Of a stretch of 64,000 nucleotides of DNA, positions 39,829-47,423 are shown piece after piece; positions within the stretch are counted from its first letter, which is position 1; every line of letters starts with the position of its first letter. The DNA is from Methanobrevibacter millerae (GTDB lineage Archaea > Methanobacteriota > Methanobacteria > Methanobacteriales > Methanobacteriaceae). Below the pieces are notes generated by a model that saw nothing but the letters and a program-made list of their open reading frames with translations, was not told where the DNA came from and ran no database searches. The stretch is from contig NZ_CP011266.1 in NCBI RefSeq assembly GCF_001477655.1, positions 186,001 to 250,000 of the forward strand. Reading direction: 5' to 3'. The position numbers were made by a program, and so were the translations under genes.

Positions 39829-41190
39829 ATGGCTAATGAAAATGTTGAATTGATGAGGGGTGAGCCGGAAATTGCTATTAGGAAGTTAGCTATTCCTATA
39901 ATGATTTCTATGCTTTTAACCGCATCATATAATATTGTTGACGGAATTTGGGTTGCAGGATTGGGCCAGGCAGCTATTGCGGGGATAGGTTTTGTAACTC
40001 CAATATTCATGATTTTGAACGGATTCAGTGTTGGTCTTGGAAATGGTGCAACAAGCAGCATCAGTCGTGCTGTCGGTGCAAGAAATCATGAAGGTGCCAG
40101 CAAATCTGCAACACACTCTCTTTTAATATTTTTGGTGGCATCTATTTTGCTGACTTTAATTTTCCTTATAATTCAGGAGCCTTTACTTATAGCTTATGGG
40201 GCATCAGGCCAATCTTTGGCTGAAGGAATTAAATATGGTACACCATTATTTATGGGGCTATTCGCTTTCATGTTTGCCAATGGTGGAAGCGGAATCCTGC
40301 GTGGTGAAGGGGACATGAAAAGAGCAATGTATGCAATCATTGTATCTGTTATATTGAATTTCATTTTAGACCCGATTTTCATTTATGTTTTAAATTTAGG
40401 ATCAGCCGGTGCTTCTCTTGCAACAATAATGAGCTCAATAGGATCAGCAATCGTTATAATGTATTGGATTTTAATAAAAAAGGACACTTATGTTGATGTC
40501 ACATTCAAAGGATTTAAATTTGAATCTCATATTGCCCGTGATATTTTGAAAGTCGGAATTCCATCCTCTCTGGATATGCTGATGATGTCAATTGCAATGA
40601 GTTTTTATTTGATATTTATTTCATCAGTTGGTGGTGAATATGGTATAGCAGCATTCACTTCGGGTCAAAGATTATATTTATTTGGTATAATGCCATTAAC
40701 TGCTGTTGGAAGTGCTGTTGCTGCTGTCAGCGGAAGTTCTTATGGTGCCAATAACTGGGAATACCTGTCAAGAACCCACACTTACGGTACAAAATTTGCA
40801 ATGATTATTGCAATTGCAATCCTGCTTATTTTAGTAATATTTGCTCCTCAATTATCAATGATTTTTGCATATACTCCTGAAACTGCTCCGCTTATTCCTG
40901 AAATCACAAACTTTTTAAGAATTGCATCATTCGGTTTGCTTTTGGTTGGTATAGGTATGCCTTCAAGCTTTATGTATCAGGGTATTGGTCGTGGTACAAC
41001 CAGTTTGATTTGGACTATTATTCGTGAGCTGATTTTCACTGTAAGTTTTACTTATATATTTGGAATTATATTAAATTGGGGTTTAACTGGAATATGGGTA
41101 GGTCTTGCTATTGGTAGGATATTAGCATCTATTTTAAACTTTATTTATGCTAAATATACTCTTAAAAAGTTAAAAACAATAATGAATTAA
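39829..41190 (+). CDS. MATE-family multidrug efflux protein
   Basis: A 453-residue transporter with 12 membrane helices in two related halves, from VELMRGEPEIAIRKLAIP through GLGQAAIAGIGFVTPI to GASLATIMSS. MATE carriers export cationic compounds using Na+ or H+ gradients. The start is the ATG at 39829 with GAGGGT upstream; the longer in-frame reading from 39808 includes the ribosome binding site. It is monocistronic, facing the Cys-rich protein gene 41204-41602. Confidence 0.93.
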   Translation: MANENVELMRGEPEIAIRKLAIPIMISMLLTASYNIVDGIWVAGLGQAAIAGIGFVTPIFMILNGFSVGLGNGATSSISRAVGARNHEGASKSATHSLLIFLVASILLTLIFLIIQEPLLIAYGASGQSLAEGIKYGTPLFMGLFAFMFANGGSGILRGEGDMKRAMYAIIVSVILNFILDPIFIYVLNLGSAGASLATIMSSIGSAIVIMYWILIKKDTYVDVTFKGFKFESHIARDILKVGIPSSLDMLMMSIAMSFYLIFISSVGGEYGIAAFTSGQRLYLFGIMPLTAVGSAVAAVSGSSYGANNWEYLSRTHTYGTKFAMIIAIAILLILVIFAPQLSMIFAYTPETAPLIPEITNFLRIASFGLLLVGIGMPSSFMYQGIGRGTTSLIWTIIRELIFTVSFTYIFGIILNWGLTGIWVGLAIGRILASILNFIYAKYTLKKLKTIMN

Positions 41191-41203
41191 TTTTCAATCC
41201 GTT

Positions 41204-41602
41204 TCATTCGTCAAGTAAATCTGCCACTTTGTTTGCGATAAACACACAGCAGTCAACACAAGGTGATTTATCTTCACCATTTTTACTTATTTTATCGCAT
41301 CTGACAGTACCATATTCTTCCTTAAATGTATTAAAAATCTCTTTAGCATTGGATTTAATATTTGAAGGATCATCGTTTAATATTCCATTTGCAATTAATG
41401 CACCTGTAACTGCACCGCAAGTTCCTTCATCAAAAGTTCCACCCATTCCACCTGCAAATCCACATGCTAATTTTACCATTTTCTTTTGGCTGATGTCTGC
41501 TCCTGCAATTTCACAAAGCCCCATTAAAGTTGATTCAGAGCAACTTTTAAATGCCCTATATTCTCTAATTTTTTCCTCTAAAATTTTTTTGTCAAGTTTC
41601 AT
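41204..41602 (-). CDS. C_GCAxxG_C_C-family Cys-rich protein
   Basis: A 132-residue protein with spaced cysteines: KSCSEST, KLACGFAGGMGGTFDEGTCGAVTGA and SPCVDCCVFIA. This is the layout of the C_GCAxxG_C_C family, often annotated as a redox or cofactor-binding protein of unknown function. The first Cys-Gly-Cys-Ala element is altered (CSEST). It is a single gene, convergent with the MATE gene and divergent from cfbD. Confidence 0.8.
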   Translation of the reverse strand: MKLDKKILEEKIREYRAFKSCSESTLMGLCEIAGADISQKKMVKLACGFAGGMGGTFDEGTCGAVTGALIANGILNDDPSNIKSNAKEIFNTFKEEYGTVRCDKISKNGEDKSPCVDCCVFIANKVADLLDE

Positions 41603-41666
41603 AATGCAATCTCCTTAATTAATTATATTAACTAATAATTTTAAATAATTATTCATAAAAAATTAG

Positions 41667-42749
41667 GTGATAAAAATTATACATCCAAGACCGAGTCCAA
41701 TTGCTGCTACTCTTTATACATTGAGAGATATGAATGTTGATGTTATTGTTATGCACGGACCTACAGGGTGTTGCTTTAGAACGGCAAGACTTTTGGAAAG
41801 TGATGGTGTGCGTGTTGTAACTACTGGAATGTCAGAAAATGATTTTATATTGGGTGCTGGTGAAAAGCTAGTCGAAACATTAACTGAAGCCTATAATGCA
41901 TTCGAGCCGAAGTTAATGGGGATTGCAGGTACCTGTGCCAGCATGATAATCGGTGAGGATTTAAAAGAGGCAATTGCAACTGCCGATTTGCCATGCACTG
42001 TGATTCCGGTCGAATCTCATGGAGGTTCCGGTGAAGGCGACAATACTGTTGGAGCCATAATGGTTTTAGATGCTGCGGTTGAGTGTGGTGTGATTCCTCA
42101 GGAGGAAGCAGATAGGCAAATTGAAATGCTTGAAAAGGCAACTGAAGTTGAAAAAACTCGTGGAATGGCTCAGGGGAAATATATCAAACCTAACTTTGGA
42201 GACTCAAAAGAAATAGTAGCAAAAACTGTTGTCAATGCTTTAAAAGATGGAAAAAATGTTGCTTTTGTTTTAAATGTTAAAAAGGAAACATCTTATTTGT
42301 TTGCAGATATTGTTAATTTTGATTATAAACAAATCAATCCTGACAATAAACCTATTTTTGTTGCTAATTTAAATGAAAATATTGGTTTGCCTAGAATCAG
42401 GCAGCATGCTGTCAATATTAAAAATCAATTGGATATTGTGCCTGATTTCATCACAGGAGGACTTGATGAATACCCAGTAACTGCCAATGTGGCAGCAGAT
42501 TATTTGAAGGATAAAGATTTGGATTTAATTGTTGTATTTGGTGTTCCTCATGCATTTCCAATTGAAGAATTTGATGTTGAATCCGTTGCAGTAACGGATG
42601 GTCCACGTTTAGTGGAGCCATTGAAAGAATTGGGTTATACTCATGTAGTTGCAGAGCTTGATGCACATTCAAAAACATTAGGAACTGATGAAATTGTATT
42701 TTCAGACTTTGGTGGAATGATTAGATCAGCTATTGGGTGGATGGAATAA
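41667..42749 (+). CDS. cfbD: Ni-sirohydrochlorin a,c-diamide reductive cyclase, catalytic subunit
   Basis: A NifD-like protein of up to 360 residues that, with the CfbC iron protein, makes the key reductive cyclisation in coenzyme F430 synthesis for methyl-coenzyme M reductase. [37 protein letters not shown] and [15 protein letters not shown] give the cluster-binding cysteines. The start is unclear: GTG 41667 may be leaderless, but GGTGAT (41666-41671) overlaps it and is spaced for ATT 41676, which would give M-IHPRPSP. hisH follows one base after the stop. CfbC is not in the window. Confidence 0.9.
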   Translation: MIKIIHPRPSPIAATLYTLRDMNVDVIVMHGPTGCCFRTARLLESDGVRVVTTGMSENDFILGAGEKLVETLTEAYNAFEPKLMGIAGTCASMIIGEDLKEAIATADLPCTVIPVESHGGSGEGDNTVGAIMVLDAAVECGVIPQEEADRQIEMLEKATEVEKTRGMAQGKYIKPNFGDSKEIVAKTVVNALKDGKNVAFVLNVKKETSYLFADIVNFDYKQINPDNKPIFVANLNENIGLPRIRQHAVNIKNQLDIVPDFITGGLDEYPVTANVAADYLKDKDLDLIVVFGVPHAFPIEEFDVESVAVTDGPRLVEPLKELGYTHVVAELDAHSKTLGTDEIVFSDFGGMIRSAIGWME

Positions 42750-42750
42750 T

Positions 42751-43347
42751 ATGATAACGATTATTGATTATAAAAGTGGTAATTTAAAAAGCATTTCAAA
42801 TGGATTTAAAAAAATTGGTGAAGAATTTCAAATAACTGATGATATAGATTTAATTTCTAATGCAAAACATTTGGTATTGCCTGGTGTTGGTGCTTTTGGC
42901 TCAGCTATGGAGAATTTAGAACCATTCAGGAAAGTCATCGAAGAGCATGTCCGTGATGATAAGCCATTTTTAGGAGTATGTTTGGGCCAACAGGTACTTA
43001 TGGGTGAAAGCGAAGAAAGTTCTAATGTGCATGGTCTGGATTTATTCAAAGGTCATTGCGAATACTTGCCTGAAGGAGTAAAAATTCCACATATGGGCTG
43101 GAATAGATTAGATGTAGTTAAAAAATCTCCTATTTTGGAGGGAGTAGATAAAGAATATTTTTATTTTGTCCATTCATATCATGTAATTCCCGACGATGAT
43201 GATATTATTGCAGGCACATGCGATTATGGAATAGATGTGGTAGCATCATTAAGTCAAAACAACTTATTTTCAACACAATTCCACCCAGAAAAAAGTGGAA
43301 AAGCTGGACTAAAAATATTAAAAAACTTTGTTAATATTAAGGAGTAG
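42751..43347 (+). CDS. hisH: Imidazole glycerol phosphate synthase, glutaminase subunit
   Basis: A 198-residue class I glutamine amidotransferase that supplies ammonia to HisF in histidine synthesis. The oxyanion strand is LPGVGAFGSAM, the nucleophile elbow is GVCLGQQVL, the catalytic triad is completed by FHPEKS, and HMGWN and FVHSYHV are HisH marks. The start ATG 42751 is one base after cfbD. It is thus coupled to an F430 gene rather than to other his genes. The length is normal. Confidence 0.95.
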   Translation: MITIIDYKSGNLKSISNGFKKIGEEFQITDDIDLISNAKHLVLPGVGAFGSAMENLEPFRKVIEEHVRDDKPFLGVCLGQQVLMGESEESSNVHGLDLFKGHCEYLPEGVKIPHMGWNRLDVVKKSPILEGVDKEYFYFVHSYHVIPDDDDIIAGTCDYGIDVVASLSQNNLFSTQFHPEKSGKAGLKILKNFVNIKE

Positions 43348-43352
43348 TTAGT

Positions 43353-44717
43353 ATGGATATTGAAGGTTTTGTCCGTGCAAGAATTGATGATTATTCATAT
43401 GAAGATTTATCAGTTCTTTTGGCTGAAAGAATAAGAGAATATAAGGAAATTTCTGATGAAAATTCAATAAAGATGGCAGAAGCGGTCATTGATGAGGTTT
43501 CAACTACCTTAAAATTAAAAGAAAGTGATGATGAATTTTTAAAGGAAATCACTGAAATCACCAAATCCGGTGTTGGAATGGGTGAAATGGGTGTTGGTTC
43601 CCGTGGAGCAGGAGATTTCTTTGTTCACAGGAGAATTGCAGATATTGTTGCTTCAACAAACACTGCATCACTTGTCAATCCAACTGAACAGGATGATGGT
43701 GGAGTAGTGCGTTCAAAGGCAAAAAATGATGAGGTTTATATTACAACTGCTGTGGATGGAATTCATTCAAGATTAAGCGAATATCCATTTTTAGGCGGTT
43801 TTCATGTTACTCGAGCAACTTTAAGAGATGTTTGTGTAATGGGAGCAGATCCAGTAGCTATTTTAAGTGATGTTCACTTGGCCGATGACGGTGATGTTGG
43901 TAAAATCTTCGACTTTACTGCTGGTGTGGCTGCTGTATCTGAACTTGTTAATGTCCCAATTGTTGCTGGAAGTACATTGAGGGTTGGTGGAGACATGGTT
44001 TTAGGTGATAGGTTTGTTTCTGCTGTAGGAAGTGTCGGAGTTTCAGATTATCCTCCAACAGCACGTAAGGGTGCAACAAAAGGGGATGTGATTCTTTTAA
44101 CTGAAGGTTCAGGCGGAGGAACAATCACCACAACAGCAATTTATAATGGATTTTTTGATGTTGTATGGGATACAATGAATGTTAATTTTGTTCAAGCTTC
44201 ACAATCTCTGTTTGAAGCGGATTTGGTTAAGGATATTCATGCAATGACTGATGTTACTAATGGAGGACTTAGAGGGGATGCTCATGAAATTTCAAATACT
44301 ACTGGTGTTGGTTTGGAATTCTATGAAAAGGATATAAGAAATATGGTAGCTCCAAATGTGTTGAACATGCTTGAAACATTAAATATTGATCCATTGGGAG
44401 TATCTACAGATTCATTGATGCTTGTTGTTCCTGAAGATATTGCAGAAGATGTCATAAAAACCGTTTCATCAGCAGGTGTTGACATTGCAGAAATCGGTCA
44501 GGTCACTGATAGCGGCGAACCGATATTGATTAAGGAAGACTTTTCAACTGAAAAACTTGTTCCTCTATTTAGAGAAGCTGCATACACAAAAATTAAAAAG
44601 CTAGTCGGTGATACAACACCTGAAGACTTTGAAATAATGCAGGAAAAAGTTCAAAAAGCTTGCGAAGATGCAATTGCTAAAAAGGACAAGGTTATAAACT
44701 ATATAAATAAAAATTAA
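43353..44717 (+). CDS. PurM/HypE-like (AIR synthase-related) ATP-binding protein
   Basis: A 454-residue protein of the AIR synthase/HypE/SelD fold. It has an N-terminal helical extension (about 95 residues), then GSRGAGDFFVHRRIAD, TTAVDGIHSR, the phosphate-binding HVTRATLRDVCVMGADPVAIL, VPIVAGSTLRVGGD, MTDVTNGGLRGDAHEI and LGVSTDSLMLV. The layout matches methanogen proteins annotated as AIR-synthase-related. The substrate is unknown. It follows hisH by 5 bases in the cfbD-hisH unit. Confidence 0.85.
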   Translation: MDIEGFVRARIDDYSYEDLSVLLAERIREYKEISDENSIKMAEAVIDEVSTTLKLKESDDEFLKEITEITKSGVGMGEMGVGSRGAGDFFVHRRIADIVASTNTASLVNPTEQDDGGVVRSKAKNDEVYITTAVDGIHSRLSEYPFLGGFHVTRATLRDVCVMGADPVAILSDVHLADDGDVGKIFDFTAGVAAVSELVNVPIVAGSTLRVGGDMVLGDRFVSAVGSVGVSDYPPTARKGATKGDVILLTEGSGGGTITTTAIYNGFFDVVWDTMNVNFVQASQSLFEADLVKDIHAMTDVTNGGLRGDAHEISNTTGVGLEFYEKDIRNMVAPNVLNMLETLNIDPLGVSTDSLMLVVPEDIAEDVIKTVSSAGVDIAEIGQVTDSGEPILIKEDFSTEKLVPLFREAAYTKIKKLVGDTTPEDFEIMQEKVQKACEDAIAKKDKVINYINKN

Positions 44718-44726
44718 TTTTTTCGC

Positions 44727-44768
44727 ACTTCCATATTTTTTAAGTAATATGGGAGTTAACTATTTTTT
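44727..44768 (+). terminator. Hairpin with T-run after the PurM-like gene
   Basis: ACTTCCATATT (44727-44737) pairs with AATATGGGAGT (44746-44756), 11 pairs with one G-T, followed by a T-run. It ends directly at the start of the pilin-like gene, so it may end the cfbD-hisH unit or control read-through. Confidence 0.55.
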
Positions 44769-45206
44769 ATGAATGATGAAAGAGGTAGTTTGTATATTGC
44801 AGATGCTATAATCGCATTAAGTATTCTGTTTGTTGCAATGTTAATGTTAAATACATTAATTTCAATTCCTAATCCAACTTATTCTGATAATGCTCATGAC
44901 TCTAAAAATGCTCAGGATATAATGGAAATTTTGAGTGGAAAAGTTGATTTTAATGATAAGACCTTTTTATCAGAAATCACCGCTATTTTAAAGGACAATA
45001 AAAATTCAAAAAAATCCGTATTGGAAGTGTCTGAAATTTGTGGCAATAAATTTGATGAATTGAAAATTAAGAATTATCGTTTTATAGAAACTAATCATCT
45101 GAAATCTAAAGTTTTAGCAAGTTCGGGTGATTTTTCAAAAGCAGAAAATCTTTCAGTTGCTACAAGAAACTATGGTGATTATTCATATACTCTTTATGTA
45201 TGGTAA
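44769..45206 (+). CDS. Pilin-like secreted or membrane protein
   Basis: A 145-residue protein with a short charged start (MNDERGSLYI) followed at once by a 25-residue hydrophobic helix (ADAIIALSILFVAMLML), then a polar domain rich in Asn, Lys and Asp and ending YSYTLYVW. This is the outline of type IV pilins or archaellins, where a prepilin peptidase cuts near the glycine; the usual Gln of class III signal peptides is not present. No ribosome binding site lies near the ATG. No pilus genes are adjacent. Confidence 0.65.
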   Translation: MNDERGSLYIADAIIALSILFVAMLMLNTLISIPNPTYSDNAHDSKNAQDIMEILSGKVDFNDKTFLSEITAILKDNKNSKKSVLEVSEICGNKFDELKIKNYRFIETNHLKSKVLASSGDFSKAENLSVATRNYGDYSYTLYVW

Positions 45207-45216
45207 TCGTTTAATT

Positions 45217-45343
45217 GTATGTAATAGACCAGTATTATACGTGTTTGTGGTGAATATACTAGCCTTTACATACCAAATATGCATCACCCTAGCAGAGAAT
45301 TGGGTTTGTGGTGGTGATTCTCCACCAGTAATAATGCATATTT
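45217..45343. other. Two tandem stem-loop structures, possible structured RNA
   Basis: The first module has GTATGTAA (45217-45224) pairing with TTACATAC (45266-45273), with an inner AGTAT/ATACT pair. The second has AAATATGCAT (45275-45284) pairing perfectly with ATGCATATTT (45334-45343), enclosing ACCC/GGGT (45286-45289 with 45302-45305) and a 6-base hairpin TGGTGG/CCACCA (45309-45314 with 45322-45327). The modules are one base apart and both contain GTTTGTGGTG. It lies between the pilin-like gene and TnpB element copy 2. No known RNA class is recognised. Confidence 0.5.
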
Positions 45344-45412
45344 AAAATTATAATTATTCATTATTTAATAAGTTTTCTATTATTTATCCAATATAAAGTT
45401 AAATTTTTTTAT

Positions 45413-47014
45413 CTAAATGATGCAAGAATACCACGACATCTTCAAGGTCGTGGATGAATTGCAAGTTGGGTTATACCTTTGTGAATTGTTATTTATTGGG
45501 TTTCATTTGCCATGATAATTGATTTTAATATTTTTTTGTATGGGTATTTATAATTCAGTGTACTTTCAGTTTTTTTTGGGGCATTTATTTTTGTATTTTT
45601 TTTGATATGTATCACTTTTACAATGGAAAATTTGTAGTTTCATTTGTATTTCACGGGTGTTTATTTAATGTTTCTTGTTGTTTTTTAAACGTAGTTGATT
45701 TTTGTGGGCGATATTACTTTTCAAATGCTCTCTGGGTATCTTTATATATTAATGGAGCATAAATTGTACTATTATGTGAAGATGGGTTAATAGTGTGGTG
45801 TTTTATGTTATGGTGGATGTTAAAAAGGGAATGAAGGTTAAGATTTATCCTACTCAGGAGCAGAAGGATTGTTTTCATAGGAATTTTGGTTGCTGTCGCA
45901 AGGCTCATAATGTCGTTCTTGACAAATACAATAAAATGCACAGTAACGTTTCCAACCTAAGACCCACATTTACGTTCTTAAATAAACTACTAAATGAAGC
46001 CAAGAGGGAATTTCCTTATTTGGAGGATGTAGAATCAACAAGTCTCCAACAGGAAATAAGAGACTTGCCCACATCATTCGATAATTTCTTTAAAAATCCA
46101 TCACACTTCAATAAACCCCATTTTCACAAAAAGAAAACAGTTAAACTATCATTCAGACAAACAATAAGACAAGACATTAGAATCATCCAAAAAAATAAAA
46201 TGATTCTGAGAAAATATGGCAAAGTAAAATTCCACACAAGCCAAGAATACTTCCAAATACTAAACGACAAAAATACAAAATTTAACAATGTAACAATCTC
46301 CTTTGATGGAATAGACTACTTTGCAACATTCAACATTGATTTCACTGAAGAAGAATGGGAACTAACAGGTAAAAATGTAGGTTGTGATATTAATTCATAT
46401 GTAAACGGCTGGCTGGTCACAAGCGATGAGGAAAAGGAATACTTTGACATTGACCATGAAAACCAAATGGTCAAATTAATCAACCGGATAATGGCCAAAT
46501 GCACAAATGGAAGCAAAAAATGGAAAAAACAGAAAATCAGACTATTAAAATGGTATCATCAACGATCCAATAAACTTGACGACTATATAGAGAAACTTTC
46601 AACAGAAATGGTCAAAAAATATGATGCCATAGTATTTGAGAAAAATTACTCAAAAATTAAAATATTGATTGGTGGCGAGCAAAACTTGGTGTTTCCACTC
46701 ACAAAATTCATAACTAAACTACAAGACAAATTTGCTAGGCACAAACCTCAAGCAGAAGGCGTAGTATTTGTAGATGCAAAATATACCAGTAAAAAATGTC
46801 ATTTTTGCGGAAACATCAACCATGAATTAGATGTGAAAACTCGAAAATGGAAATGTCCAAACTGCGGTAAAATACTAGACCGTGACATTAACGCCGCCAT
46901 TAATATTTTGAACCGGTGGGACTACGGGGATAGCCTAGAAAACGCCAAATAAACAAGTGGCACAAAAAAACAAATCTAGGAATCCTCGACTTCTACAAAG
47001 TCGAGGTAGTTCAA
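45413..47014 (+). mobile_element. IS200/IS605-type TnpB-only element, copy 2
   Basis: A 1602-base element, nearly identical to and inverted relative to copy 1 (11746-13347). The left end has the CCACGAC/GTCGTGG hairpin (45431-45453) and is preceded by TTTAT (45408-45412). The right end has CCTCGACT/AGTCGAGG (46984-47006) and ends in TTCAA at 47014, after which the two copies diverge abruptly. The 382 bases before tnpB are noncoding. The region 46953-47014 after tnpB is conserved and can fold, as expected for the RNA that guides TnpB. No tnpA is present. Confidence 0.88.
45795..46952 (+). CDS. tnpB: TnpB, RNA-guided nuclease of the IS605 family (copy 2)
   Basis: A 385-residue protein differing from copy 1 at six residues. 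The RuvC-like acids (GCDINSYVNG, IVFEKNYSKI, DRDINAAINI) and the zinc-finger cysteines (CHFCG, CPNCG) are intact. One difference, Asn to Tyr, lies four residues after the first catalytic aspartate. The reading frame begins at GTG 45795; ATG 45810 is an alternative. A TATATATTAATGG promoter-like segment lies about 50 bases upstream, inside the element. Confidence 0.92.
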   Translation: MVFYVMVDVKKGMKVKIYPTQEQKDCFHRNFGCCRKAHNVVLDKYNKMHSNVSNLRPTFTFLNKLLNEAKREFPYLEDVESTSLQQEIRDLPTSFDNFFKNPSHFNKPHFHKKKTVKLSFRQTIRQDIRIIQKNKMILRKYGKVKFHTSQEYFQILNDKNTKFNNVTISFDGIDYFATFNIDFTEEEWELTGKNVGCDINSYVNGWLVTSDEEKEYFDIDHENQMVKLINRIMAKCTNGSKKWKKQKIRLLKWYHQRSNKLDDYIEKLSTEMVKKYDAIVFEKNYSKIKILIGGEQNLVFPLTKFITKLQDKFARHKPQAEGVVFVDAKYTSKKCHFCGNINHELDVKTRKWKCPNCGKILDRDINAAINILNRWDYGDSLENAK

Positions 47015-47330
47015 TTTGTTAGAAAGTAAACATAATTCTAATTTGGATGTTTTGAGAAAGCATGGATTTGGATAGTTAATCATGAATTAAATCCTTTCCA
47101 GGATTGGCTGGTTTGCATCCTAAACGGTTTTGAAATTTATTTTGATAATTATTTGAAATAATTTTCTAATAGTGTAATAATGTCCGGCTTATTGGGTCGG
47201 GTATGTTTTTCACAAAAGGATTACTTATCAAAATTTAAATAAAATAATTATTTTAATAATAATTGCATCATTTTAAAAAAATATTATATACTATGAAAAA
47301 CTTATATTATAATGATACTTATTTTGTCCT
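47015..47330. other. Gene-poor interval with a possible coding remnant
   Basis: Between TnpB element copy 2 and tRNA-Arg. A frame open from about 47049 to the stop near 47162 on the plus strand reads ...WIVNHELNPFQDWLVC... with a composition unlike chance AT-rich sequence and no start codon or ribosome binding site. It may be the 3' remnant of a lost gene. The last 40 bases hold a TATA box (TTATATTATAA, 47302-47312) suited to the tRNA gene. Confidence 0.35.
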
Positions 47331-47404
47331 GCCCCGGTGGTGTAGTTTGGATAACACATGGGACTGCGGATCCCATTCCCCGGGTTCAAATCCCGGCCGG
47401 GGCA
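47331..47404 (+). tRNA. tRNA-Arg (anticodon GCG)
   Basis: A full 74-base cloverleaf. The acceptor stem is GCCCCGG/CCGGGGC with discriminator A. The D stem is GTGT/ACAC, the anticodon stem is TGGGA/TCCCA with loop CTGCGGA giving anticodon GCG, and the T arm is CCGGG-TTCAAAT-CCCGG. It has no intron and no encoded CCA. It decodes CGC and CGU arginine codons. Base 13 is U, the target of TruD, encoded 19 bases downstream. Confidence 0.97.
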
Positions 47405-47423
47405 TTTATTTTTCTGTGATACT

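Noticed and set aside
45127-45345. 72-codon plus-strand frame across the folded segment
   Set aside because: It starts inside the pilin-like gene in another frame, has no ribosome binding site, and its second half is the inverted-repeat region.
47358-47423. Longer N-terminus for TruD
   Set aside because: It would begin inside the tRNA-Arg gene; the ATG at 47424 matches the normal TruD start.
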